In this document: piece after piece, positions 43,212-52,654 of the stretch
Numbering within the stretch: the first letter of the stretch is position 1
Layout: every line of letters starts with the position of its first letter
Source: Chryseobacterium sp. OSA05B
Lineage (GTDB): Bacteria > Bacteroidota > Bacteroidia > Flavobacteriales > Weeksellaceae
NCBI RefSeq assembly: GCF_019970065.1
Contig: NZ_JAHXYH010000002.1
Span: forward strand, 992,001-1,056,000
Reading direction: 5' to 3'
DNA: 64,000 nucleotides
Notes under the pieces: generated by a model
The model's database searches: none
Told to the model about the DNA's origin: nothing
The model's input: only the letters and a program-made list of their open reading frames with translations
Translations under genes and position numbers: made by a program

Positions 43212-43297
43212 AAAGTTATTTTGTATAAAGATAAAACAAAATCAATAAAATTTTTGATAGGATTTTAAATTCCTTATTTTTACACAAATATTTATTT

Positions 43298-44422
43298 ATG
43301 AAAAAAATTCAGATGGTTGACTTGCAAAGTCAGTATTACAAAATAAAGAATGATGTAGACAATGCAGTTTTAAATGTAATGGATTCTGCGGCTTTTATCA
43401 ACGGCCCTGAAGTAAAGTCTTTCCAGAATGAATTGGAATCTTATTTAGATGTAAAGCATGTGATCCCGTGTGCAAACGGAACGGATGCTTTGCAGATCGC
43501 GCTGATGGCTTTGGATCTTCAGGAAGGAGACGAAGTAATCACGGCCGATTTTACTTTTGCCGCTACAGTAGAAGTTATTCATTTGCTTAAACTGAAATCA
43601 GTGCTGGTAGATGTAGATTACGATACATTCACAATCTCTACAGAAGAAATTAAAAAAGCGATTACGCCAAGAACCAAAGCGATCATTCCTGTACACATTT
43701 TCGGACAGTGTGCCAATATGGAAGAAATCCTTAAAATTGCAGAAGAGCACAATCTGTTTGTGATTGAGGACAATGCCCAAGCCATAGGTTCAGAATACAC
43801 ATTCTCAGATGGAACTCAAAAATATGCAGGAACAATGGCGACTGTGGGAACGACTTCATTTTTCCCTTCAAAAAATTTAGGATGCTACGGTGACGGAGGT
43901 GCCATTACCACAAACAATGATGAGCTGGCGCACCGTTTAAGAGGTATCGTCAACCACGGAATGTATGAAAGATACTACCATGATGAGGTAGGAGTGAATT
44001 CAAGACTGGACAGCATTCAGGCTGCGGTTTTAAGAAAAAAACTACCCAATCTTGATTCTTACAACGATGCAAGAAGAAAGGCAGCTGATTATTATGACGA
44101 AGCTTTTGCAGGAAACGAAAATATTTTAACGCCAAAAAGAGCAGAAAATTCTACCCACGTATTCCACCAGTATACCTTGAGAATTCTGAACGGAAAGCGT
44201 AACGAGCTTCAGAAGTTCCTTACAGAGAAAGAAATTCCGGCTATGATTTATTATCCTGTAGCATTGAGAAAGCAGAAAGCGTATTACCAGGAAAGCAATG
44301 ATGCTGATTTTGTGAATACAGATAAGCTTCTTGAGCAGGTGATTTCTCTGCCCATGCATACTGAATTAGACGAAGAGCAGCTAAAGTATATTACGGATGC
44401 GGTGCTTGAGTTTATGAGATAG
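43298..44422 (+). CDS. DegT/DnrJ/EryC1/StrS sugar aminotransferase
   Basis: 374 residues. PLP enzyme: ANGTDALQIALMAL (cofactor phosphate loop), VIEDNAQAIGS (Asp to the pyridine N), and FFPSKNLGCYGDGG with the Schiff-base Lys. Closest in pattern to WbpE/QuiC-type transaminases that add an amino group to a UDP- or dTDP-keto sugar. Followed 3 bases later by a membrane protein gene, then galE, so it is probably part of a surface-polysaccharide or LPS precursor operon. The exact sugar is unknown. Confidence 0.92.
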   Translation: MKKIQMVDLQSQYYKIKNDVDNAVLNVMDSAAFINGPEVKSFQNELESYLDVKHVIPCANGTDALQIALMALDLQEGDEVITADFTFAATVEVIHLLKLKSVLVDVDYDTFTISTEEIKKAITPRTKAIIPVHIFGQCANMEEILKIAEEHNLFVIEDNAQAIGSEYTFSDGTQKYAGTMATVGTTSFFPSKNLGCYGDGGAITTNNDELAHRLRGIVNHGMYERYYHDEVGVNSRLDSIQAAVLRKKLPNLDSYNDARRKAADYYDEAFAGNENILTPKRAENSTHVFHQYTLRILNGKRNELQKFLTEKEIPAMIYYPVALRKQKAYYQESNDADFVNTDKLLEQVISLPMHTELDEEQLKYITDAVLEFMR

Positions 44423-44425
44423 GAT

Positions 44426-44869
44426 ATGCTTCACGACGAGAGAATACTAAAAAATAAGTTTGCTTATTTTTTTACAATTGGTTTTGTTTTAGGTTGGATT
44501 ATCTATTACGGAGTATTCGTAATTAATGTTTTACTTAAAGGTTATAGACTTTTAGAAAAGTATACTCAATTTAGAATTCCCATCTATTTTTTTAATTTTA
44601 TAGTATTTACATTACTGATTGTGACATTTGTTCATATTTTTAAAGAATCAGCAAAAATGTTTATATATTTAAATATGACAGGGGTGTCGATCATATTTTT
44701 AGGCTCGTTGAGCTTTTATATTAATTATGATGGGAGATGGGAACGGTATATTTATTCTTTTTCATTGGGACTTACTTTGTTTTTAATAGCACCAATATTG
44801 TTTATAAATTATTCTAGACATCGACCCGCAAAAAGCGAAATAGACAACATAGGAAAACACACAGATTAA
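44426..44869 (+). CDS. Hypothetical membrane protein, four helices
   Basis: 147 residues, strongly hydrophobic with predicted helices at about 13-35, 49-69, 74-96 and 108-130. No motif or family recognised. It starts 3 bases after the aminotransferase stop and ends 17 bases before galE, so it is certainly co-transcribed. Its base composition is more AT-rich than both neighbours, which suggests a recent insertion or a fast-evolving gene. A role in glycan or lipid modification would fit the context but is not shown. Confidence 0.65.
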   Translation: MLHDERILKNKFAYFFTIGFVLGWIIYYGVFVINVLLKGYRLLEKYTQFRIPIYFFNFIVFTLLIVTFVHIFKESAKMFIYLNMTGVSIIFLGSLSFYINYDGRWERYIYSFSLGLTLFLIAPILFINYSRHRPAKSEIDNIGKHTD

Positions 44870-44886
44870 AAAAAATATAACAAAAA

Positions 44887-45906
44887 ATGGCAGTACTTGT
44901 TACGGGCGGGCTCGGATACATCGGTTCCCATACAGTAGTTGAGCTTCTTAACGATGGTTTTGAAGTCGTTATTGTAGACGATTTATCCAACTCGGAAAGA
45001 TTTATTTTAAAGAATATCGAAGAGATTACAGGCAAAAAGCCGTTTTTCTATCCTTTCGATTTAAGACGCAGAGAACTCCTGACTCAGGTTTTTGATGCCC
45101 ATCAGATCGAAGGTTGTATCAATTTTGCAGCTTCCAAAGCAGTAGGAGAGAGCCAGGTAAAGCCGGTGGATTATTATGAGAATAATTTATTCACGCTGAT
45201 CAATATTCTTCAGGAATTTAAAGAAAGAGGTCTTTCTAATTTTATATTCAGTTCATCGTGTACGGTTTATGGGCAGGCGGAAAAAATGCCGATCGATGAG
45301 AATACACCGCTGAAGCTTCCGGAAAGCGTTTACGGGAAGACCAAGCAGATGGGAGAGCAGATTTTAACTGATTTTGCGAAAGCTTACAACAGAAGAATTT
45401 CCCTCCTGAGATATTTTAACCCGATTGGAGCTCATCCTTCAGGAAAACTGGGCGAACTTCCAATGGGAGTTCCCAACAACTTGGTTCCTTACGTCATGCA
45501 GACTGCTGCAGGAATTCGTGAGAAACTGAATATCTGGGGCGATGATTACGATACGGCAGACGGAACTCCGGTTCGTGATTATATTTATGTTGTGGATCTT
45601 GCCAAGGCTCATGTAAGTGCCCTGAAAAAGCTGATGCAGAGCGGAGATGAAGCAATGATTGATATCTTTAATCTGGGAACAGGAAAAGGAGTATCGGTGC
45701 TGGAAGTGGTGAAAGCTTTCGAAACGGCTAATGATGTGAAGGTTCCTTACCAGATCTGTGAAAGAAGAGAAGGTGATATTACGGTTGCTTATGCCGATGT
45801 CCACAAAGCTGAAAAGGAGCTTCACTGGAAATCGGAGACGTCATTGGAGGAATCTTTGAGAACAGTCTGGAAATGGCAGCTGTATCTGGATTCTCAGACC
45901 GTTTAA
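44887..45906 (+). CDS. galE: UDP-glucose 4-epimerase
   Basis: 339 residues. Extended SDR fold: NAD motif VTGGLGYIGSHTVVELL, VDDLSNS, the Ser in FSSSCTVYG and the Tyr-Lys pair YGKTK. YFNPIGAHPSGKLGE and the later RDYIYVVDLAKAH are typical of GalE. Interconverts UDP-Glc and UDP-Gal (or the GlcNAc pair). With the aminotransferase and cytidylyltransferase around it, it supplies sugars for surface glycans. Confidence 0.95.
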   Translation: MAVLVTGGLGYIGSHTVVELLNDGFEVVIVDDLSNSERFILKNIEEITGKKPFFYPFDLRRRELLTQVFDAHQIEGCINFAASKAVGESQVKPVDYYENNLFTLINILQEFKERGLSNFIFSSSCTVYGQAEKMPIDENTPLKLPESVYGKTKQMGEQILTDFAKAYNRRISLLRYFNPIGAHPSGKLGELPMGVPNNLVPYVMQTAAGIREKLNIWGDDYDTADGTPVRDYIYVVDLAKAHVSALKKLMQSGDEAMIDIFNLGTGKGVSVLEVVKAFETANDVKVPYQICERREGDITVAYADVHKAEKELHWKSETSLEESLRTVWKWQLYLDSQTV

Positions 45907-46022
45907 AAGAAGAACTTAAAAAACAGATTATAAAACAAATTACAAAATCATTTCCTTCAGTCTTCGCTTTTTTATTAAAGTAAAGAAATGCTGACTGTCA
46001 CGAAATATTAATTGAAAATAGT

Positions 46023-46475
46023 ATGAAAACACAAAAAATAGGTATTACATTTTCCTCATTTGACCTGCTTCATGCGGGACACATCAAAATGCTTGAAGAA
46101 GCTAAAACAGTGTGCGATTATTTAATTGTAGGGCTTCAGATCGATCCGTCTCACGACCGTCCGAATAAGAATAAGCCAAGCCAGACCATCGTAGAAAGAT
46201 ACATCCAGTTGAAGGCTGTCAATGCCGTAGACGAGATTATTCCATATTATACAGAAGAAGATCTGCAGGATATTTTAAAGTCTTTCGTAATCGATGTAAG
46301 AATCATTGGTGACGATTATATGGACAGAGATTTTACCGGAAAAAGGTATTGTGAAGAGAAAGGAATTGAAATCTTTTACAACAAAAGAGATCACAGGTTT
46401 TCCACCAGCGACCTTAGAAGAAGAATCTACGAAGCTGAAAAAGAAAAATTTGAACAGACTGAAACCGTAAAATAA
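46023..46475 (+). CDS. Cytidylyltransferase-like protein (glycerol-3-phosphate cytidylyltransferase type)
   Basis: 150 residues. Nucleotidyltransferase fold: FDLLHAGHIKML contains the HxGH motif, GLQIDPSHDRPNK matches the TagD-type loop, and STSDLRRRI stands in for the usual RTxGISTT end motif. Probably activates an alcohol phosphate with CTP, for lipid or teichoic-like or capsule precursors; RfaE-type ADP-heptose activity is an alternative. 116 bases after galE on the same strand, ended by a symmetrical terminator. Confidence 0.8.
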   Translation: MKTQKIGITFSSFDLLHAGHIKMLEEAKTVCDYLIVGLQIDPSHDRPNKNKPSQTIVERYIQLKAVNAVDEIIPYYTEEDLQDILKSFVIDVRIIGDDYMDRDFTGKRYCEEKGIEIFYNKRDHRFSTSDLRRRIYEAEKEKFEQTETVK

Positions 46476-46480
46476 AAAAA

Positions 46481-46509
46481 ATCCCGAAAAATATTTTCGG
46501 GATTTTTTT
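46481..46509. terminator. Bidirectional terminator
   Basis: ATCCCGAAAA-ATA-TTTTCGGGAT (46481-46503) with A-run before and T-run after, between convergent genes. Confidence 0.85.
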
Positions 46510-46520
46510 GTGTATTAGCA

Positions 46521-49076
46521 TTACATTGGACCTTGTTGGTCGTCGCCGGTTGCATTGGAATTAATATCTTTTTTCCTTTTAGGCTGTTCTACTTTCTCGC
46601 CCTGTTTGAATCTGTAGGTAAGAGAGACTGAGAACTGTCTCGGTTGCCATTGCATGTAAGAATCTCTTACACTGTTTGCTGTATATGTTGTAGATCTCAT
46701 AGATCTGGTATTGAAAATATCCTGAACATTAAATGCTAAAGTTCCATCACCTTTCCAAATGGTTTTAGAGGCACCGAAGTTGATGGCATACATATCTTTT
46801 CTATCCTGATAAGCCGTTTTCTGGCCTCCTCTATAGAATCCCTGTATCTGGAAACTGAATGTTTTATCTACTTTAATTGTTGAAGAAAGTCTCGCTCTTG
46901 TTGAAAACCCTTTACCGTTAAAATCAGCAACAGCCTGAATAGGATTACCGTTTTTATCGAAAGTATCATATAGCGTGCTTCCTTTTGTATTGTAACCAAA
47001 AAGATCTACATTTCCTAAGAATTTCAACCAACTTGTTGCATCCCAGTTGAAGTTTAAATCTAAACCGAAACGGTCATCCGTACCCAGGTTAATAGGTTTT
47101 GTATGAGATTCTATACGCTTTGGGTTAATAATAACTCCATTTTCATCTGTAGCCAAAATATTATACACTAACATTTTTGTGTCATCAGTCTGATGTCTGT
47201 AATATAGCGTAGGATTAATCGTAAATTTCTTTTTTGAAATGCTGTACCCAAATTCAAAAGAGTCTACATATGATGGATTAAGATCAATGTTTCCGTCAAA
47301 AATATTTTGGTTATCATTATAACTCGGGTTAGGAATCATAAAGAATGATCTTGGGCGGTCTATTCTTCTTGTGTAGTTTAATAGCAACTGATTATCCTTC
47401 GCGAATTCATAACTTAAATATACGCTTGGGAATAAGTTATTGTAATTTTTAGTAGTTGCAGGTACATTTTTCTTGGGGTCAAGGCTTAGATAATTAATAT
47501 CTACATTCGACAATTCATCTCTTACACCTACCTGATATCCTAATTTTCCGATTTTACTTTTGAATTGTAAATAAAAAGCATTAAAAGTCTCCTTATATGT
47601 TGCATCATACGTGTATGGCTTAAGAAAATCTAATGGCTTTGTTGTGGTGCTCTCACGAACATCATTGCTATAATCATTGGTATTGATATCAATTCTATAT
47701 CCTGCTTCTAATTTTGAATATTCACCTATAGGCAACTCGTAATCAGCCTTACCAATAACAGATCTGTTCGTGGTATGTTGATTAATGATATCTTTCAAAT
47801 TATCAATAGTATCATCAATATTGGTATCGTTGTATGATCGGCTTCTCTGTAAACTTAATGATAATGATAAGTTTTGTCCTTTATCATCAAATTTATGATC
47901 TAACCCAAAATCACCCTGGAAAGCGAGGTTATTGTTTGTTCCGAAAGTATTTCTGTTTGATGTGTAAAAAGGATTTTTAAGAGGAGTATAAAGATAATCA
48001 ATATTTCCAAAATTTTCACTGTCAAAAGTTCTTACAGTTCCGGATGCATTTACTGAGGTTTTTTCAGAAATGTCATAAACGATACCTGCAGAAGCGTTAT
48101 AGTTGTTGTTTTTACTTTTAGTTTCAGAGTTAGTATTTCTTTGTACTAAATCATCATCTAATAGAGCATTGCTAAAATAATCATTGTTTCTACTGGTATT
48201 TTTTGATTCCCTGTACCCACCTCCGCCATTTAGAAACCATGTAAAGTTTCCTTTTCTCCAGTTAAGGTTGGCATTCAGGTTGGTTTGAGGAAGATATCCC
48301 AAAGTTCCGATAACACTACCGTTGAAACCGGTCTTCTTGGTTTTCTTTAAAATGATATTCAAAATACCCGCTGTACCGCTTGCTTCAAATTTAGAAGAAG
48401 GATTCGTGATCACTTCAATTCTGTCGATTTGGTCTGCAGGAATACTCTGAAGTGCATTGGCGCCATCATCTATTCCAAGAAGGGCAGATGGTTTTCCGTT
48501 GATCAGGAATCTTACGTTGGAGCTACCTCTCATCGAAACAGTACCGTCGGTATCCACGGAAACAGAAGGAACGTTAGAAAGGACATCCTGAAGATTTCCT
48601 CCTTTACTTACAATATCCTGAGAAGGGTCGTAAGTTCTTTTGTCAAGTTCCACTTTATAAGGTTTTGTGGCCGCAGCAGTAATAACTACTCCCTGGATTT
48701 CCTGAGTTTTATTCCCGGCAGTACTTGTAGCTTCAGCTTCTATCGATAATGCACCGATATTTCCTGCACCTGCAATATTTTTAGTAATAGTGCTCTTCTT
48801 GTAATCGATGGCTTCTACTGTGATATCATAGTTTCCAGGAGCTAATTCCAGTTTGTACTGTCCTTTTTCGTCGGTAAGTACAGCGTCGCTTAATGCTTTG
48901 TTCAATTTATTGCTAAAGGTCACAGAAGCGTAAGGAACCGGCTGGTTGTTTTTGTTGACAATCATTCCCGTAACGCCTGCTTTATCCTGGGCAAATGCCA
49001 TAGCAGCTGCCGAAAGTACAAAAGTAAGTGCTAACGTTTTTTTGGTGAAAATGTTGACAATTTCCGTCTGATTCAT
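46521..49076 (-). CDS. Outer membrane TonB-dependent-type receptor
   Basis: 851 residues. Signal sequence about 1-29 (AMAFAQ). Carboxypeptidase-regulatory-like beta domain (GVTGMIVNKNNQPVPYASVTF, about 34-110), plug domain (about 128-235: NLQDVLSNVPSVSVDTDGTVSMRG, LINGKPSALLG, IEVITNPSSKFEASGTAGILNIILKK) and a long 22-strand-type barrel of the beta-barrel_3 family. The C-terminal 25 residues are Lys/Gln-rich. No SusD partner adjacent, so it is more likely in a peptide, metal or unknown uptake or signalling role than glycan import. Confidence 0.9.
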   Translation of the reverse strand: MNQTEIVNIFTKKTLALTFVLSAAAMAFAQDKAGVTGMIVNKNNQPVPYASVTFSNKLNKALSDAVLTDEKGQYKLELAPGNYDITVEAIDYKKSTITKNIAGAGNIGALSIEAEATSTAGNKTQEIQGVVITAAATKPYKVELDKRTYDPSQDIVSKGGNLQDVLSNVPSVSVDTDGTVSMRGSSNVRFLINGKPSALLGIDDGANALQSIPADQIDRIEVITNPSSKFEASGTAGILNIILKKTKKTGFNGSVIGTLGYLPQTNLNANLNWRKGNFTWFLNGGGGYRESKNTSRNNDYFSNALLDDDLVQRNTNSETKSKNNNYNASAGIVYDISEKTSVNASGTVRTFDSENFGNIDYLYTPLKNPFYTSNRNTFGTNNNLAFQGDFGLDHKFDDKGQNLSLSLSLQRSRSYNDTNIDDTIDNLKDIINQHTTNRSVIGKADYELPIGEYSKLEAGYRIDINTNDYSNDVRESTTTKPLDFLKPYTYDATYKETFNAFYLQFKSKIGKLGYQVGVRDELSNVDINYLSLDPKKNVPATTKNYNNLFPSVYLSYEFAKDNQLLLNYTRRIDRPRSFFMIPNPSYNDNQNIFDGNIDLNPSYVDSFEFGYSISKKKFTINPTLYYRHQTDDTKMLVYNILATDENGVIINPKRIESHTKPINLGTDDRFGLDLNFNWDATSWLKFLGNVDLFGYNTKGSTLYDTFDKNGNPIQAVADFNGKGFSTRARLSSTIKVDKTFSFQIQGFYRGGQKTAYQDRKDMYAINFGASKTIWKGDGTLAFNVQDIFNTRSMRSTTYTANSVRDSYMQWQPRQFSVSLTYRFKQGEKVEQPKRKKDINSNATGDDQQGPM

Positions 49077-49246
49077 AAGGTATTGTTTGTGTAAAATCGT
49101 GAAAGTATAACTTATAACATTGTGAAATCATTAATTGGGTTGATTTTCAAAATATTATAATTTATGTATTATTTATAGATGTATAAGTCGTGTGTAAGTG
49201 TTAAAAGTTAATTATCGTATTGTTAAATAAAAGTTAAATTAGTTTT

Positions 49247-50272
49247 CTATTTTATATTTTTTGAATTCAACCAGTCCTGATACGCTTTTGCATTGATCGC
49301 ATGCTCTTCTGCGCTGGCCGTAAATTTATGATAGCCGAACCTTGCCGGATCTGCACACATAAATATATAATTGTTGTTTTCTGCATTTAAAACAGCATCT
49401 ACCGAGTTTTTGTCTACTACGCAAATGGGTCCCGGAGGAATTCCTGCATTGGCGTAGGTATTATACGGTGATGGAGTAGACAGGTGCTTGTAAAATACAC
49501 GCTTGATCTGTTCCTTAAAATTAGTCTGCTTGTTGATGGCATAAATCACCGTTGGATCAGACTGAAGCTTCATTCCCTTTCTGTAACGGTTCAGGTATAA
49601 TCCTGCAATCGTTTTCATCTCATCTTTTTTTCCACCTGATTCCTTATAAACAATGGATGCCAAAGCATAAATCTGATCTCTGCTCAGACCCGACTGCTGT
49701 TCCCGGTTCTTTCTGTCACTCGTCCAGAACTCATTATACTGCTCGTCGAATTTTTTGAAAAACTCTCTAGGACTAACGGTCCAGAAGAAATTATAAGTAT
49801 CGATGAAAAAGTATTTTTTTAAATCCTCTGCATTTTTATATCCTTTTTCTACGGCTACCTGATTCAGATCATTCACGAAGTGTAAAGAATCAAGTTCTGT
49901 CTTTTTCGTTACCTTTCCGATCATCTGATACATATCCCCGAAATCTCCGATTCTGAAGCTGTTTTCCGACTGATTTCCAGCTTTGATCATATTCACAAGG
50001 TTGGTGTTTCCTGCTCCCGGTTGGAAATGGTAACGCCCCGGCTTGAAATATTGAGCAAGATCTTTATCTTTAGCTACAGCCTCGAAAGCTTCTCTATCTT
50101 TTACATACGGGGTTACGGAGTCTAGGATCTGCTTAAAATTCGCCTTGTGGGGAATTAATACATAGCCGTCCTTTTCTACGTTATTGCCGTAATATTTATT
50201 ATAAAATCTCAAACCAAAAAATCCTGCCGCTCCAAAAACAATGAGAGCGATAACGAGAACAGTTTTTTTCAT
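49247..50272 (-). CDS. mltG: Endolytic murein transglycosylase MltG
   Basis: 341 residues. One N-terminal membrane helix (about 5-22), then a LysM-like region and the YceG catalytic domain: IYALASIVYKESGGKKDEMKTIAGLYLNR contains the catalytic Glu; LQSDPTVIYAI and SPYNTYANAGIPPGPI follow. Cuts nascent glycan strands near the inner membrane and so sets strand length. 28 bases downstream of dapF on the same strand; a dapF-mltG operon puts two peptidoglycan genes together. Confidence 0.94.
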   Translation of the reverse strand: MKKTVLVIALIVFGAAGFFGLRFYNKYYGNNVEKDGYVLIPHKANFKQILDSVTPYVKDREAFEAVAKDKDLAQYFKPGRYHFQPGAGNTNLVNMIKAGNQSENSFRIGDFGDMYQMIGKVTKKTELDSLHFVNDLNQVAVEKGYKNAEDLKKYFFIDTYNFFWTVSPREFFKKFDEQYNEFWTSDRKNREQQSGLSRDQIYALASIVYKESGGKKDEMKTIAGLYLNRYRKGMKLQSDPTVIYAINKQTNFKEQIKRVFYKHLSTPSPYNTYANAGIPPGPICVVDKNSVDAVLNAENNNYIFMCADPARFGYHKFTASAEEHAINAKAYQDWLNSKNIK

Positions 50273-50300
50273 TATTAAAAAGTTGATTAAAAGTTTGTTT

Positions 50301-51068
50301 TTAAATAAGATCTATTTTACCTCTAAAAACTTGCTTTGCCGGACCTTCCAACCAAATATTCTGAAAGGAATTTCCGTTTTTCTCAGCATGAACTTTAAGA
50401 TCGCCTCCTAAAGTTTTAACTTTTACAGAGATTAGATTATGTTTTTGCAGAAAAGTTAAAGCAGAAGCTGTAACTCCTGTGCCGCAACTGAAAGTTTCGT
50501 CCTCAACGCCTCGTTCATAGGTTCTTACAAAAATTTCATCATCATTAAATTTTTCAACAAAATTCACATTGATGCCTTTTTCCTTATATTTTTCTGAATT
50601 TCTGATGCCGTTTCCTTCTGCAAAAACATTGTAATTTACCAGATCTTCCACATATCTTACATAATGAGGCGATCCGGTATTCATCAGGGTGTCTTCTCCG
50701 TCTGCGGAAATAGTATCTACATCGATCATCTTTAATTTAATGATCCCGTTATGAATTTCAGCTTCATGCTCACCGTCAGTGGCAATGAACTTACATTTAT
50801 CTTCAAAAATATCCAGGAAGAAAGCGAAGGCCACAAGACATCTTCCACCGTTTCCGCACATGGTACTTTCGCCGCCGTCAGAATTATAGTAGACCATTTT
50901 GAAATCATAATCCCCTTCATTTTCCAGAAGGATAAGACCGTCAGCCCCGATTCCGAAACGTCTGTCACATAGTTTTTCAATAAGATCTTTCTCTTTGGGA
51001 AACTGCAGATCACGGTTATCTACCATCACAAAATCATTTCCAGTCCCCTGATATTTATAAAATTCCAT
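50301..51068 (-). CDS. dapF: Diaminopimelate epimerase
   Basis: 255 residues. The two catalytic cysteines are present: Cys71 (STMCGNGGRC) and Cys195 (ETFSCGTGVTASAL). Other family marks are YQGTGNDFVMVDN and MNTGSPHYV. Converts LL-DAP to meso-DAP for lysine and peptidoglycan. TAnnTTTG lies upstream (51094-51101). First gene of dapF-mltG. Confidence 0.96.
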   Translation of the reverse strand: MEFYKYQGTGNDFVMVDNRDLQFPKEKDLIEKLCDRRFGIGADGLILLENEGDYDFKMVYYNSDGGESTMCGNGGRCLVAFAFFLDIFEDKCKFIATDGEHEAEIHNGIIKLKMIDVDTISADGEDTLMNTGSPHYVRYVEDLVNYNVFAEGNGIRNSEKYKEKGINVNFVEKFNDDEIFVRTYERGVEDETFSCGTGVTASALTFLQKHNLISVKVKTLGGDLKVHAEKNGNSFQNIWLEGPAKQVFRGKIDLI

Positions 51069-51093
51069 ATTCTTTTAGTGTAAAATTAACGAG

Positions 51094-51101
51094 CAAAATT
51101 A
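51094..51101 (-). promoter_or_regulatory. -7 element of the dapF-mltG transcript
   Basis: Minus strand reads TAATTTTG (TAnnTTTG), 25 bases before the dapF ATG. Confidence 0.55.
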
Positions 51102-51160
51102 GTATATTTAAAATGAAAAACGAACAGTGTTAGCTGTTCGTTTTCTTATTTATAATCGTT

Positions 51161-51814
51161 TTATCTAAATCCACCTCCGCTGGACGGCTGTCTCGTAGGA
51201 CTGCTGTTTTGCTGAGTGTTGTTCTGGGAGCTTGAGCTTCCTCTGAACCCACCGGAAGATTCCGTTCTGGTGCTGTTCTGGTTTTGGTTCTGATTACTCT
51301 GTTGTGAGTTTCTGAAACCGCCACTGTTCTGATTATTCTGGCTTCCCTGATTGTTCTGATAGGTTCCGCCCGATTGATTTCTGAAGCCTCCGTTGTTGCT
51401 TTGTGGTCTTTGGTTGTTGTTACCGTTGTTGTAACTGCTGTTTGGATTTCTGAATCCGTTTCCGTTACTGTTTCCACTGCCTGTAGGCTGGCCTCTGAAT
51501 CCGTTATTCGGTCTTTGGGAAGTTACATTGGATTTTCTTTCTACATATACCTTTCTTCTACTGTTCCCTGAGTTATAGTAATAATAAGGAACACCGCTAT
51601 CATAATAATAATTGACGTCATTTCTGTAGTAGTAGCCGTCATTTCCATAATAACCGCCGTTTCCGTAATAACCGGACGGAGCATAATAATTTCCGTTGTT
51701 ATAATATGGGTCTCCGTAACCACCATTGTTGGCGTATCCGTCTGAATAAGCCAAGCATGATGTCAGAGTACTAATAGCAACGATACTGAATGCTATTTTA
51801 AGTAAATTTTTCAT
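51161..51814 (-). CDS. Gly/Asn/Gln-rich low-complexity lipoprotein
   Basis: 217 residues from ATG 51814, chosen because it begins a lipoprotein signal (lipobox LTSC, Cys20) and overlaps the pnuC stop by four bases (ATGA). The first mature part (21-80) is Tyr/Gly/Asn-rich (GYYGNGGYYGND). The rest is Gln/Asn/Ser-rich with about six GFR repeats (NGFRGQ, NGFRNP, GGFRNQ, GGFRNS, GGFRGS and the terminal GGGFR). No folded domain. Probably surface-exposed or periplasmic and intrinsically disordered; RNA or polymer binding of the RGG type is only a thought. Confidence 0.7.
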   Translation of the reverse strand: MKNLLKIAFSIVAISTLTSCLAYSDGYANNGGYGDPYYNNGNYYAPSGYYGNGGYYGNDGYYYRNDVNYYYDSGVPYYYYNSGNSRRKVYVERKSNVTSQRPNNGFRGQPTGSGNSNGNGFRNPNSSYNNGNNNQRPQSNNGGFRNQSGGTYQNNQGSQNNQNSGGFRNSQQSNQNQNQNSTRTESSGGFRGSSSSQNNTQQNSSPTRQPSSGGGFR

Positions 51815-52488
51815 GACTTTATTGTACTTTTTTCTTTTAAACTTTTTTTCCAATTGACGTATCCTAAGATCGCCATTATAGTAAATACCAAATATTGAAC
51901 CGAAGTGATCCCAAGCTCCTTAAAAATCATCATCGGGATACAAATAAAATCGCCGATGATCCAGAAGATCCAGTTCTCAATGCGCTGTCTGGCCATAAAC
52001 CACATGCCCACCAAAAATATTGAAGTCGTGATTACGTCCAACCAGTTTGCCCAGTCAAGATGGTACAATCCTAAATTCGTATCCTTCATAGAAAACTGAT
52101 TATCAATGTAAGGTTTGTAATAATAGATAAGCGTTACCAGTGCAAGACTTAATATAAAAAGGATGCCCGCGAACATTCTTTCCTTATGGGTAGCCCAGGA
52201 AACATCCACATGAACGTGGTCTTTAGAATTTTTTGACCATAAGATCCATCCGTAAACGCTCATCGCCGTATAATATACATTGATCATACAGTCGCCAAGA
52301 AGTCCAAAATTAAAGAGAATATAGACATAGATCAGCGTTGAGATGATCCCCGTAGGATAGACCCAGATATTCTTTTTAATTGAAAAATACACGCTCAAAA
52401 TTCCGAAAACCGTACCAGAGGCTTCAAGCAGGATTTGTGCAGTACTGTAGCTTTCATACGGCTTTACAAAAAGATCATATAAATTCAT
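51811..52488 (-). CDS. pnuC: PnuC-type vitamin transporter
   Basis: 225 residues from ATG 52488 (MNLYDLFVKPYESYS); the frame opens six codons earlier. Seven or so membrane helices. PnuC marks: YPTGIISTLIYVYILF, MSVYGWILW, and the conserved WNWxxIxxD-like end motif as IENWIFWIIGDFICIPM. A facilitator for nicotinamide riboside or thiamine; the substrate cannot be told from these residues. The stop codon overlaps the next lipoprotein's ATG, so translation is coupled. Confidence 0.88.
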   Translation of the reverse strand: MNLYDLFVKPYESYSTAQILLEASGTVFGILSVYFSIKKNIWVYPTGIISTLIYVYILFNFGLLGDCMINVYYTAMSVYGWILWSKNSKDHVHVDVSWATHKERMFAGILFILSLALVTLIYYYKPYIDNQFSMKDTNLGLYHLDWANWLDVITTSIFLVGMWFMARQRIENWIFWIIGDFICIPMMIFKELGITSVQYLVFTIMAILGYVNWKKSLKEKSTIKS

Positions 52489-52654
52489 GCGATCAAAAAT
52501 AAACAAAAATTAATACTTTTGAAAATAAATTAAATAATGTGTAAATCAGTTTTTTAAATCTTTTTATTTAAAATAAATCACGAAAGTTTATCAATAAACG
52601 TTAAGGTTTGTAAAATTTTTATATTTTCGTAAATCTTTAATTAAATAAAAAAAC

